From Blasia pusilla (lineage: Eukaryota; Marchantiophyta; Marchantiopsida; Blasiales), in NCBI GenBank assembly GCA_050084515.1, contig CM114271.1, forward strand, positions 12,648,001 to 12,712,000: 64,000 nucleotides of DNA, in the 5' to 3' direction. A program made the position numbers and the translations under genes. The notes beneath the pieces are model-generated. The model worked only from the letters and a program-made list of their open reading frames with translations. It ran no database searches and was not told the origin of the DNA. Within the stretch, counting starts at the first letter, position 1; each line of letters opens with the position of its first letter. Below are positions 26,539-38,027 of this stretch, in pieces.

Positions 26539-26666
26539 TGTCGTACGCATACACATTGCTACACAACATACATCGTTGTCATCGAACACACACACAAACA
26601 CACACGATCCCATGCTAACTCATGGCATCCATACACAGAGGCAAGAAGTACCAAAATATCTCCAAT
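26539..26666 (-). repeat. Extra LTR end segment inside the 3' LTR
   Basis: This segment is nearly identical to 25,895-26,024, including the CATACACAT.GCTACACAACATACATC block and the ACACACACAAACACACACGATCCCATG block. It sits between the polypurine tract and the full 3' LTR. Only two bases (AC on the + strand) separate it from the LTR, giving a head-to-tail LTR-LTR junction. Confidence 0.8.
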
Positions 26667-26690
26667 CGCCCCCTAGCTAGTGGTTAGGTC
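26667..26690 (-). other. Polypurine tract region
   Basis: On the minus strand TAGCTAGGGGGCG directly precedes the LTR-type sequence, the position of the plus-strand primer of gypsy elements. The match is by composition and position only. Confidence 0.5.
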
Positions 26691-26851
26691 CCTCTAACTC
26701 TAGATAGCCATCTATCCCTACCTACCACGATATACATCTCTAAGACGCTAAGAGTAGAAAGGCCGGGCGCTCATATGACCTCATCGTTAGTCGCCTTCCT
26801 GTCATCCATGTCAGAGAAAAAGTAAGAATTGAAACCTACCTAGTATCTCCT

Positions 26852-27202
26852 CTATGTATATTTGGGATACATCCATCGTCCCCGAGGAACCCTAGTGAGA
26901 GGTGGCGTCAGACATGCCATATGCCAACCTCTCGAACATCCATCACAGACTAGCATCGTGGCCGCACTAGGAGTAGAACCACACAACATACAACGCAAGC
27001 CTGCAAGAGCTACTGCTGAGCTCGGATCTATTGTACCATCAATGTTAGGAAGGTGACATGGCGCACAATTACACACATGGTGCTTCCATACCATACCATC
27101 GCATCCTTCCAGCAAGAGAACACTGCATGGCAAAATGTCACGCAATCTCTGGATAGTGCGCCCTACAATCACATCCAACGTCATCGGTGCCATTTGCTGC
27201 AA
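26852..27202 (-). pseudogene. Integrase C-terminal tail with PHD finger
   Basis: An open frame of 116 codons. It contains an integrase tail (VLLLEG, then WK.HV.NCAPCHLPN, the GPY-like adapter region) and then a zinc-binding module: CMLC, eight or so residues, LVCDGCSRGWHMACL, and PPLTRVPRGRW. That is the C4HC3 pattern of a PHD finger, which in chromatin proteins reads histone H3 tails. The final Cys pair has become Tyr-Pro-Lys-Tyr, so this copy has lost two zinc ligands. The finger occupies the place where many plant gypsy elements have a chromodomain, so a role in choosing integration sites is a reasonable inference. Confidence 0.85.
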
Positions 27203-27402
27203 GTAGACATAATCTCCCTAATGAAACCTCCGCATAGTTGGTCAATAACCACCACCCCGAATAGTCGCATGTCTCAACATATCCCGATGTTGCGCAATCG
27301 CCAAGTTCTCGAATGCCATGGGCATCACTCTCTGAAACAACTCAGCCCTCTGAGAACATGCTCGCATCCATACATCTGGGTCATCAAGGTCCAAAGACAC
27401 AC

Positions 27403-28000
27403 TCAAAGATCTCGACAAATGGCCGCAGGTAAATCAGGCTCTCGGCCATAAAGTAGCAAGTACGGTGAAAAAGACGCTAAGGATGTCTGCCTGCCAAATC
27501 TATATCCCATCACCAACCACGGCAACCGGAGGTCCCAATCTCCTAGGCGACCTCTGTGTAAGCCATACTTGCGTAGACCCCTCTTCACCATCTGCACAAC
27601 TCTCTCCGCTAATCCATCCGCCTCAGGATGATCTCGCGAAGTCGTGCGGTGGTCGATCAGTGCCTGATCAAACAAGGCCTGGAACTCATCGCAAAACTCG
27701 GTACCCTTGTCTGTCAACACCTCAGCCGGTGCGCCATAATGACTCAGTACTTTGTCAAGGAAGGCATAAGCTACTCCCTCTCTCGCTTTGTCAGGCAATG
27801 CAACCAACTCGATCCACTTTGAGAAGTGTTAGACCATCACTGACACATAATGACTATGACGCTCCGTCAAAGGCAAAGGTCTTGCAAAATCCAAACTCTA
27901 TCTATACCCTAAGCCCATGGTCGGTAATGGATGCAACTGTGGGGTCGGAGCATTGAACAATGCTCGGACACACTAGACCTCGCCATCGAAGTCTCCACAC
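27403..28000 (-). pseudogene. Integrase core (pol)
   Basis: Retroviral-type integrase, which cuts and joins element DNA into the genome. The zinc-binding region ends near 27,990. The first catalytic Asp lies in SLDFARPL near 27,895, the second in LTDKGTEF and the Glu in HPEADGLAE, both within the open frame 27,403-27,807. GDWDLRLPW and SPYLLLYGREP near the end are typical of plant and algal gypsy integrases. Stops near 27,822 and 27,905 and further downstream break it. Confidence 0.88.
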
Positions 28001-28001
28001 T

Positions 28002-28460
28002 CTAGCTCTCCATAGCCAACATGCCTAAATAGGCTGACACGTGCCATCCTCGCACTAACTCCTCATCACTCTCTCCATGCCATCGAGCTCGAGTCGCATC
28101 TCCTTGACTCGAGCATGGGTTATGACTCAACCCATCTGCATCGTGGTTGAGCGTCCCACATCTATGTACCATCTGAAAATCAAATTCTTGCAACAACAAA
28201 GCCCATCTGGCAAGCTTCCATATAAGCTTGTCGGACTCCATCAACCACATATGTGGTCGATGATCAATGATGATGGTAAAGGGATTGCCAAATCAGTATC
28301 ACCTAAAATGCGCGACAACCCACCCTACAGCCAAACACCCATCCTCATACGAGTTGAACTTTGCCTCTGTAGCGTTGTTCGAGTTGTGAGCGTAAGCCAC
28401 CACGAACTCTCTACCCTCATCATCATGCTGGATGAGCACCGCTCTGGGCCCCAACATTCT
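28002..28460 (-). pseudogene. RNase H domain (pol)
   Basis: Follows the reverse transcriptase. Landmarks are EFVVAYAH, EAKFNSYE..CLAV, IIDHRPHMWLMESDK, ARWALLLQEFDF and the closing DADGLSHNP. RNase H degrades the RNA strand during reverse transcription. In-frame stops interrupt the first half. Confidence 0.87.
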
Positions 28461-29460
28461 CTAATCTGTGTGCAACTCGGAAGGACGCCCCCGGATCGGT
28501 CTCCTCAAGATGGGCGCAGATGTCAACTTGTCCTTGAGCAACTGAAATGCTCGCTCTTGCTTATCCCCCCAGTGCCACTCATGATCCACCTTTGTCAGCA
28601 AGGTCAAGGGCTTTGCAATCGAACTGAATCCCTTGACGTACCGCCGATAGAAGTTCGCCAATCCCATGAATGCACGAACACGGCTCACATCTGTAGGGCG
28701 TGGAATGCGTGAGATAGCCTCTACCTTTGTATGCTGAACACCAAGGCCCCTTGGGTATATCGTATGACCAAAGTACTCAATCTGGTCGTAGAAGAACTTG
28801 CACTTTCCTGGATGTAGCTTCAGCCCATGTAATTGCAATCGTTGAAACACCTCCTCTAGATGTCGCTCATGCTCCTCAATCGCGGCACTAAAGACTATGA
28901 TGTCATCAATATAACACCTAGAAAAATCCACACCAGCCAAGATCCTATCCATGACCCTTTTGATACTCAGTTGGGGCGTTCTTTAACCCAAATAGTAAGA
29001 ATCGCCACTCGTACAAACAATTATTCTCGTGAGGATTGATGCCCCAAAATGCCGTCTTCTGCATGTCCTCCAATCTACTAGGCAGCTCATGGTATCCGAC
29101 TCGCAAATCCAATGAACTCAAGACCTTTAGGTGACCGATCGCATCAAAGATCTCTTCAGGGGTGGGCATTGCATACCTATCGTCTGCCGATTGATAGGTT
29201 GGTAATCCCCACACAACGCCTATCCGTCGAGTTGCCATGCACATCCTTCTTGGCGGGCATGATAGTGGCAGATGCATACTCCCCATGCGACATCTCCACT
29301 AGTCCTGCTCCAACCAAGTCCTCGCTCCTACTCTGAATCACAGCCCTCTCCATATCACTGTACCTATAGGGTCATCGGAAGATTGGTGTATCACTCGACA
29401 ACTCATTTTGGATCTCCGGTCCCTTTAGCGTACCAAAATCCTCCGTGCTAAACGCAAAGC
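28461..29460 (-). pseudogene. Reverse transcriptase (pol)
   Basis: Read on the minus strand: FGTLKGPEI and PYRYSD at the N-terminal side (about 29,350-29,440), GLVEMSHGEYASA and MPAKKD (near 29,270), SSLDLRVGYHELP (near 29,120), LFGLKNAPTEYQ (near 28,965), the catalytic CYIDDIIVFS (about 28,900-28,930) and LHPGKCKFF. The connection region DVSRVRAFMGLANFYRRYVKGFS leads to RNase H. The YIDD box is intact. Frameshifts near 28,950 and 29,220 split the domain over separate frames. Reverse transcriptase copies the element RNA into DNA. Confidence 0.92.
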
Positions 29461-29599
29461 AGCTCCTATAACTCCTGAGGAATTGATATATTCGGCGCCG
29501 CTCTCCTCCTATCAACTTAGGGCCCATATCTCGCTCCCAAGTCTCCATCGTGACTACGGTAGGACTCTTCCGCGTAGGTATCGATGGTTGCTATGGTGC

Positions 29600-31023
29600 A
29601 ATCCCGTCTCAAACAACAAGACTCGGCCGCTCTCTTGCAGTCAACTGCAAACTCTGAACTCCTCCACGTGGAGTGCTCGGAACCACGCTCAATGTTGTGG
29701 TTATCATCTCTTGACGTACCTGCAAAACATCCCAAGAAGTCGAGGGGTGTCTCTCCTGATCTCCCCTGGGGTGTAGAACTCCTCGGGTCTCACCCCCACC
29801 CACTTCCTCCATCGTCTCGGTAGGCATGGGGCTCACCAACGAAACCGCAGGGATCTGTCCTGGTCTCATCCGACACTGCTCAGCCACTCCCAAGCTGAAG
29901 ATCCATGTCAAGCAGTTCAGGTCCATCGCCTGACCCAAAACAAGACATCGTGATGCCTCTAACACTGACGGATTTTCCGTCACTACTGTGGGAAATCCCA
30001 TCTCTCCTCGGCGTTGGGCTACACCAACGTCTGAACCTGGTCATCTCAAACCAAGCCAGGACCGGCCTCCTTGTATGCATAGGAAGCGGGAAAACTCACA
30101 AACGTGGAAAAGGCTGCCCGCAGCCGACCTACCCTGTTGACCACAGTCAACGGCCGTTAATCATCGTGCCTCATTGCCTGTGATTGACGACCCGAATCCA
30201 TAATATAATCCACTAATAAGTGAGAGGGGCGTTCCACTCTTGCATACGCCCTCCGCAACATCTCGTGTGGTACCATGTTGGTACACCATAGACGCGGGCG
30301 ACGTGCAAGAGAACCCACACTCGCCGCATCCAAAGCTAATGTTGGGCCGATCCAGGACGCACCTGATGTGTCATCGTCACCATCCGTGACCTGGAATCCC
30401 CCAAGATCGGTACATTCTCCAGAATGTAAGCCGGAGAACGAGACTGTTGCTACTACAAATATCTTAAGACCCTCAGCATCTCCCAAAATAACCTGGATCG
30501 AGTGTCAGCCAACCCGCTACCTCGTCTAGCACTCGATTCGTCCTGACAAGGCCAATCGAGTGCATCTGATGTGCACTTCTCACCACACGGGACCTCGAAT
30601 CGCCCAAAATTGGCACATTCTCCAAAATTTATGCTGGAGAACGAGACTGATGCTCTTGTAAATGTCGCAAGATCCGCATCATCTCCCAAAACAACCTGGA
30701 TGAGTGTTAGCTAAACCGCTACCTCGAATAGCCCTCAATTAGCCTTGACATGACCAACCAGCAATGACCAAGTCTATGGTCCCTACCCGCTCCAAGTCCT
30801 GCGCCCCCAACAATGAAATGTCCCTCGATAGGGAACTCTGGTAACCCTGAATGGCGGACGCACACAACCAGTCGGGAAAACAGAGGCGTAATGGCGCCAC
30901 ATGGTGAAGTGAAGCGCACCTCGTAACATCATCAATCTCCACATACACGTACTGATGCATGCGCACTCGAGCATGCAAAACAACAGCTAACCCAGTGCTG
31001 ATCCCTCCAAAAAGATCCAACAC
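29600..31023 (-). pseudogene. C5-cytosine DNA methyltransferase domain in a gypsy polyprotein
   Basis: Domain lying between protease and reverse transcriptase. Motif I, MLDLFGGISTGL (S-adenosylmethionine binding), begins at 31,023. Motif IV is IDLVIAGWSCQG (about 30,740-30,765), with the catalytic Cys kept and Pro changed to Ser; a duplicated copy reads WPCQ near 30,560. GSGLADTRSRLFWEMLRVLR follows, then motif VI, ILENVPILGDSR (near 30,410, duplicate near 30,615). Motif VIII is GSLARRPRLW.TN (about 30,278-30,316). Motifs IX/X lie in GFPT..TENPSV.EASR..VLGQAMDLN (about 29,910-30,001). FGGISTGL and R.RLW.TN resemble the DNMT3/DRM group more than MET1 or CMT, but that placement is inference. 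The enzyme would methylate cytosine in DNA. Stops, frameshifts and a duplication make this copy inactive. Confidence 0.88.
30380..30770 (-). repeat. Tandem duplication of about 203 bp inside the methyltransferase
   Basis: Two adjacent, diverged copies cover motif IV through motif VI. Paired landmarks lie about 203 bp apart: AACCGCTACCTCG (30,715 and 30,512), TCTCGTTCTCC on the minus strand, and the GAGAATGT.CC codons of motif VI (30,612-30,623 and about 30,408-30,419). The copy nearest motif I has a stop before ENV; the other reads through. Confidence 0.8.
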
Positions 31024-31249
31024 CCAAATATCCTTCTCTAAACCCTAAATGAGCTAAGGCGCCCATCACCTGACTGCCATCTTGGTTTGTAGGATGCTCA
31101 CTCCTCCCAGTAATCCAGGGGAAACCCCATCGGTTTTAACACTACTCCACTAACCAAGACGTCGTAGGACTCTACATTAGTCACTATCGCCTTGGCTCGC
31201 ACCACAGACTCATCTGTAGGTATGTCCCGAGCGAATCCTCACCACGACC

Positions 31250-31745
31250 TCTTGTCGGGTGATATACTGTATGATACTCACTCACCCAAAGATGTGTGTA
31301 TCCGGAATGGACAACGCTCCACATCGGTTCTTGTCAAGCCCAATCCTCTGAATGACGCTTTCCCCAACATCAGGGGTTGCGCTCCTGAATCCAACAAGAC
31401 GCGTTGCGGACTAAAAGCTCTACCTCCGAGACTCACCAACTAGAAGACCGCTCCTCAATTATCCAGCAACACAACACCAGGAGAAGCCATGGCACGCTCT
31501 ATCGCGGGTTTAGCGGACATCTCCGCCATCCTAGCAGCCGCAACTTGCCATGAATCTAACGTGGACGGCCGAAGCATCTGCTCCAAGGGCATGTCCATCA
31601 CCTCCTCTGCAATCACCTCTGAACGTGATGCAAGAACTCCAACTCCGCACTCACATAGTGAAGCGGCTAGTTGAAAAGCCTCGGCGCGCGTACCCCCCAA
31701 CGTCATCACATCGAAAGCAGAAAATAAAGGAGTGCGATACACAAT
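31250..31745 (-). pseudogene. Aspartic protease region (pol)
   Basis: After a linker frame (31,455-31,742), the minus strand reads RVLLDSGAQPLMLGK near 31,370-31,410. This is the hydrophobic-D-S-G-A active-site loop of a retropepsin followed by the usual helix. A downstream stretch (SYDVLVSGVVLKPMGFPLDYW, near 31,090-31,170) fits the end of the domain. The enzyme cleaves the polyprotein. Stops separate it from both neighbours. Confidence 0.78.
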
Positions 31746-31929
31746 GGTGTGCTCGACACATGCCCCTCTTGAGCATCAGTAATAGGAGTTGTCGCACTCG
31801 CTTCTCCCATTGCCCTCCGTGCCGGCACAACAACAACATCACCAACTCTCCACGAACTTTGATGAGGATCCATCAATGGGGTCCTCATCATTGTTGATCC
31901 CATGAAAGACTAAGGAAGCCTAGTTTTTT

Positions 31930-33597
31930 TCTTGGTCTCTCCTCATTGTGGATCCCACTCTACAACTGCTCCACGCATCACAACTGCAAAGGCCTCTATT
32001 TGGGCAACCTCGCACATCCAACCACGATCCTCCATGTCTCTGGCTGCTCCATATGATGTCGATGCCACGGATCGGGCATCCGGTAACCTCAATGCCATAG
32101 CGGCAATCTCCTCCTGTAACTGTTGTATCTGAGCAACCATCCCAACCCCATGCCCTGCGTCTCCCTTGACTCGTCTAGGTGGTGTGACTCTTCCTCCTCC
32201 ACGGGCAGCTCCACCATCCTGTCGAAAAACTCTAGCTCCTCGTCCCCCAACTGGACCACCTGGTGCACAACCTCTAGCCCCACCTGGACCGGTTACTTGC
32301 TCTAGTGCCCTCTCTGGCCCTCGGTCCGGTCGTTACTCCGGATGTAAATTGAAACACCAAGCGCGTGTATGACCATACCTCTGAAAATACTCACACTAAT
32401 AACCTCTTGGTGCATCACCATCTCCTCCTCCATGCTGAGGCACACGTCCATGACCATGACGAGTGCAATCACTCTGATGATGGGCTCCACCACATGACCA
32501 ACAAGTAATAGTAGGCGGCTGCTACTGAGCCGCATATGAAGGCGCAGGTCTCTATGGCATGGCCTTCCGATAGCCTCCCTGAGCTTGTGGTGCCACAATT
32601 GACCTATCTCGGAGTCCATGTTGTTGCACAGGTGGTGTAGACAATCGTGACTGATGTCGCCCATAACCCATGGTGGTTACAATCTCATCCGCCATATTGC
32701 GCTCAATGTTCTTGGAGGTCCTTAAAAAATCTCTCAAAGTAGGGGAGATGTTCATAAGAAGCACCCCCTCCGCCACCCATGTCCGCACGGTCCGGTTCAA
32801 CACCGCGTACCATGACTGGATAGCCTGAGCCTCCGTCACCCCCTGAGTGATGTTGATCAATCCACACAAGCGAGTCTAAGCCTCACGCAAACCCTCACCC
32901 GAGCGCCTCTGGAAGTTGTGGATGCTCCGAAACTTCTCCGTCCGTACTCGCTGGTAGCTCGCCCTCAACTCATCAAAAAACTCAACCACGGGGTTGAACC
33001 TAGGACGAACCCGACTAGATGGTGCAACTGCTCCAATGCAAGTGACATCTCCTAAAACTTCACTAGTGGAAGAGGAAGTATCCTCTCATGCCTCCTCCTC
33101 CTCATCGGGAACGCTTCCGTCCATGACACATAGTGTGGGTCATAATAGTGTCGCCATGCCTCAATCTCGTGGGCATATCTGTGGGAGAACTCATGGTAAT
33201 TGTCAATGGGCATTCCCTCTAAATGTTGGAACATACCATTCCATGCTGTATACTGGTTGAACTCTCTAGAGTTCTTAGCCCGCTGTGAGTCACACCAACT
33301 TCTAAACTCCGTAATGAAGTCGTATAGCTCTATAGTGCCTATAGCACCCAAAAACCTACGTGGTCCTCTAGCTCGGTTGTCCATCTCGTACGCCCAATTG
33401 GTAGGACCACTCAATGTGTACGGTGGATCACTAACACACTCCTCTACACACTCACTCTTGTCTAAAGATAACAGAGAGGGACATCGAGGTGGTCTCTCAC
33501 TTGGAGACCCTCGAAACCTCACACCACTCCACGTAAACCCTCCATAGCTACTCTTAGGTCTACTACCTCGCCTCTCAAAATCCTGAAAGGACGCCAT
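31930..33597 (-). pseudogene. Ty3/gypsy Gag polyprotein
   Basis: The start codon at 33,597 opens a 181-codon frame with RRFLGAIGTIELYDFITEF, FQHLEGMPIDNYHEF and IEAWRHYY, the capsid-like part. The next frame (32,552-32,869) continues with ITQGVTEAQAIQSWYAVL and RDFLRTSKNIERNMADE. Zinc knuckles follow near 32,500 (CWSCGGAHHQSDC) and 32,390 (CEYFQRYGHTRAWC, second Cys lost). The C-terminal part (31,943-32,140) has a helical QIQQLQEEIAAMALRL and GWMCEVAQIEA. Order and motifs match the gag at 21.6-23.3 kb. The main break is a frame change after about 33,050. Confidence 0.88.
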
Positions 33598-33599
33598 GA

Positions 33600-35275
33600 T
33601 GGCCCTCGTGCCCCTCTCACACGATCACTCTCAATCTTGCGAGTAATCCCTCAATCACTCAAACTAAACATGCAACACACAATCTACACTCTCTCATTGA
33701 GACGTGTGTTGTGCGGCAAGAAGCAGCGTGATGCGGCAAATCACTAATCTATCGTCTCATCGACAAACCATCCTCAATTTTGGACATCCCACACAGGTCT
33801 ATGTCCCCTAATCCCTTAAATCATCGATGCTCCTAGCATCAACACAAAACCCAATATCCCAAATAACTTCCCAATATTCGGAAATCCCTCACACGTGCAA
33901 GGTAAAAGACTAGAATGGGTAACCTGACAATAATGTCGATGTTGCTCCTCGACAATTGAATATCTTGACCCCAACTCGGTCATGAAGACAACTCCTCCAA
34001 TCAGCAAGTCGTACTCCTCTCGTACTGACGTTGCTGAACCTTCTCGATGTGCGGTGCAGGTCGAGCGGTCCGGTGCGGCACTGGCGGCACGGAACGGCTA
34101 CAAAAAACATGGCACTCGGGAATGGGGTGTGGCACTCGACGGCAGACCCTCCTCAATCAGCAATTCACGCGCTCCGCTCCTTAGTGAAGAAGCGGTTCTG
34201 CGATCGAGACGGTGCGGTGCGGCCACGAGCGGCACGGCGCAGCAATCGGCGGTGCGTTGCAGCTATGGGCATTACGGCACGGTACTCTATCATCGTTGAG
34301 CTACTACCAATCACAACATAGCAGCATCAAATCAAAACTCAAACACCATATTTGGAGGTCATCTGCCATCATTGGTTGATGAAGAAATTGCGATGACGGC
34401 CAAAACAAAGTACGTGGTGGTGACGCAAGTCAGAGAATCAACGAACGTCGTGGAAGACCCTCCACTTCGTAATGGCAACAATGACAACCAAAGGGTGGAC
34501 AACTGACAGTGGACCGTTGACGGTAACGATTGACCGTTGATGGTGACGGCAGACCGGTGATGATGACGGTTGACGGTTGACGGTTGACCATCAATGGTGA
34601 CGGCGGACCGGTGATGATGACGGTGGACCATTGACGGTGACGGTTGACGGGTAACCATCAAGGTGACGGTTGATTGTCGACGACGGACCGTTGAACGTGA
34701 CTATGATGGCGACGGCCGCCGCCGCGGTGGCGGCTAGTTTAGGGTTTGAAAATTTTAACCCTAAAAATCACCTAGCAATGGCAGTTTTGCAACATTGACC
34801 ATCACTTTTTGCTCGCAACTCTAAATTGCTCACTTTTTGTTGCACAGCTTCACAATCTACAACAACGTCAAAAAATATTTAGAATCAAACATTCTAGTAA
34901 GAACTGATGGGGACTATCGTAAATCCCAATGTCTCTTTCTCCTACACAAAATTTGACAGCGCTTTCGCGCTGATTTCTCCCAACAAAAATATAAATTTGT
35001 AAAAATACAAATCAGCAAGCTACATGGTGCTCTCGAGAGCATCGGCATGGGGCAACCGCCCCCATAATCAATCCCTATCAGAAATTGAACAGCGCTTCCG
35101 CGTGCCACTCTTCCACACAAAAAATCGATAAATGCAAAGAACAATCAAAGCAGCCCTTTCTCCGGTGAGCACTCCCATGAGCCGCTGAACGGGGAATACA
35201 ATCCCTTACCTGCAAAAACAACGAGTGACCAACGAGCTCCCTATGAAGCTCTCTCGCTCTCTCATTCTCTCTTTG
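33600..35275 (-). other. 5' leader of the methyltransferase gypsy element
   Basis: About 1.7 kb lie between the 5' LTR and gag, with no long conserved frame. On the minus strand TGTTTTTGCAGGTAAGGG near 35,205-35,222 looks like a splice donor after an exon end, and a similar TTGTTATTTGCAGGTAGGC occurs at about 20,320-20,338 in the leader of the gag-only element. No clear primer-binding site follows the LTR, probably because the LTR end is missing here. Confidence 0.5.
34495..34700. repeat. Degenerate minisatellite in the gypsy leader
   Basis: Repeated, slightly varied units of the type GGTGACGGTTGACCGTTGA, with GACCGGTGATGATGACGG occurring twice. The units are irregular in length, as in slipped replication of a simple motif. 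Confidence 0.75.
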
Positions 35276-35849
<574 letters not shown>

Positions 35850-35853
35850 CATG
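35850..35853. other. Target site duplication CATG, right copy
   Basis: CATG directly after GTGACA, the right end of the gypsy element. It pairs with 25,891-25,894. Confidence 0.8.
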
Positions 35854-36150
35854 AAATGAAATTTTTGTACATTATTTTACCCCCAAGGTTTAGAGATATT
35901 AAAGTGGAAGACTTTGAGCAAAATATATGTGACCAGATGAGAGGGTTAATGCGGCTCCTACTTTTATAAAAAAATCTCTCTTGTAGCATGAAAGGCTCGG
36001 CCATATCAACTACAAAAAACCTGTGCATATGGAAGAGAGAGGAATGGTAAAAGGTAGAGCATTTGCCTATGTTCTTAAATAAAATAGAGCAAAACGAGAT
36101 GCATTGTCTAATGAATGCATATTATTGAGGTTTGATGAAGGAGCAAAGGC
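35854..36150 (+). pseudogene. Ty1/copia GAG-pre-integrase, 3' part of the split copia element
   Basis: Directly after the gypsy insertion the + strand reads ...HERLGHINYKKPVHMEERGMVKG (about 35,985-36,057), the zinc-binding GAG-pre-integrase segment of copia pol (usual form LWHxRLGHxN). It is the continuation of the protein cut at 25,890. Stops occur within it, and no integrase core or reverse transcriptase can be followed further. The rest of this copia element is therefore lost or too diverged. Confidence 0.7.
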
Positions 36151-37700
36151 CTAACAATTTGAAGGGGAAAACAAATCACATAACTATAAGTAAAGTTTGA
36201 AGAAATCAAATTATTTGTGTGGGTTGCCATTGATCAACCTTTCAGAAACTTCGAGTCTTTTGACTCCCTCTTGAACTCTTCCTCTTAGTCCCTATGTGCA
36301 CGAAATTTTGTTCTTGACCCATCCCCACATGCAAAAGAGCAATGACATCCTTATTCCTTTCATGAGTGTAAGATTCAATTTCAGCATCCCATGAAATCCA
36401 ACATCTTCCTCTGTTCGTCACAGAAAACTAATAGCTTTCTCCCTCTTTAAGCGTGAGATTCAATCTCTGGGTCCCTCCATTCAATTACACACATTGAGAA
36501 TCCTGTGAAATATCTTTCTTTTTTTGGCTTCCTATTTTTCTCCCAAATTCGTTGCATACGAGGCAACTTTCTAGCTACGACTAAGAAAGACAACATTAAT
36601 GATCCCTCACTCTGACCTTTTCGTGTGCAAAATTCTAGTCCATCAATGAATAGTGTGCTACTAAATCTATTGGCATGTCTCTATGCATATGAGATTGTTT
36701 CTTGGGTCATCAATTGCATTATGTCCTCTTCATAGATTCCGCTCCACCTCTCCCAACTACAATACCCGCCCCCCACCCTTGCCAAACCGTGCAAGGGTGC
36801 GTTGTGTCAGTTTAGATCTCTCCCATTGCTGTTAGTAATCACGAGTTGTCTCATACCAACTAAGCAAGGAAGCCAGATCCCATCACCACCAAGCTTTGTA
36901 CCCATGTGCCTCACGTGTGTGTTAATGAGAGAACTTTGTTGTTGCTCCTTGGAAACTCTATCGACACTCCCATAATAATCGAGTATAATGAATTTTGGGG
37001 AAAAGCAAAATGGCACAAGGTGATTGTATTTTTTGAGAACCAAATCCCCAAATGGTTGGGCTGGGAGAAGATGTGCTCTTTATTTTTCAGACTCTTCTTG
37101 CTTGCTTTCTGATCGTTGGAAATATTGGTTCAAGTTAATTTAAAATACCACATGTACAAGGACCTACAGAACAACACTTTCAAAGACTTCCATAAAACTC
37201 TTACCCCCGTAAGATTCATGACACATTATCAGTTAGAAACCCACACAACACATCCTAATCTTCATACAATAACATTCACTAGATCACGTCACCCGTCTAG
37301 AATTCAAAAAACCGTTGTTCATCATCCTGACTCCAACAAGCCCGAACATACCCAACCTGATAGTACCAGCTATCATTTATTTTGAAACCATTACCAAAGG
37401 AGTATTATTTTCTCAAACACCACTATAGGACTCATCGTGGACATTAAGGTTTTGGATATTGCACACTGCTTAGGTTGCTTCCATCCTATCCCCAGTTCCT
37501 AACAGAATTACTGTTCTACTCTCACCAAAATACTAGTGTATCCTCCAGACTGTTCAATCACTTCTACCTGCGTCCACACTATTTAGCATCATGCCTAATC
37601 ATACAAAGTAATCTACAAAGTCTAGACTTAAGAACGCTCTCAGCAAAATACCATCCGCTCATAAGAGATCTATTCTTGACAAATGCCGACTATAGATCTA
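36150..37700. other. No recognisable gene; possible start of the Helitron
   Basis: Short frames only, with no motif that I recognise. A frame at 37,116-37,385 and others up to 37,723 may be the diverged N-terminal part of the Helitron protein that is clear from 38,028 onward. Confidence 0.4.
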
Positions 37701-38027
37701 TAGATCACAAGCCTGCCACCTAAACATATCTAAACAGAAACTACTTTGCAAGCCAATCAGTTACTACTAGCATCTAGCTAGTACATTTTTGTCAAAGTGG
37801 AAATCCATTTGTAACCTTTTCATACAGAAGATGCAATGTTGTGGATTCCATGGTTGTGTCCTATATTGCACTCCCCGTAGTAGAATGTGCACAATAAAGT
37901 ATGAGAAGTATCCATCATATGCTCTATGGAATGAATTTCTCAAGACTACATTATACCACTTCCTCGCCACTTCTATGCTTGTGATCAATGTACTACTTCC
38001 AAACCACGTACCAACTTAAATGTCTCT

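Noticed and set aside
29600-31023. Methyltransferase as a separate host gene
   Set aside because: It lies between protease and reverse transcriptase of one element, on the same strand and with the same level of decay.
34495-34700. CRISPR-like array
   Set aside because: Units are irregular and without unique spacers; a degenerate minisatellite in a plant retroelement leader.
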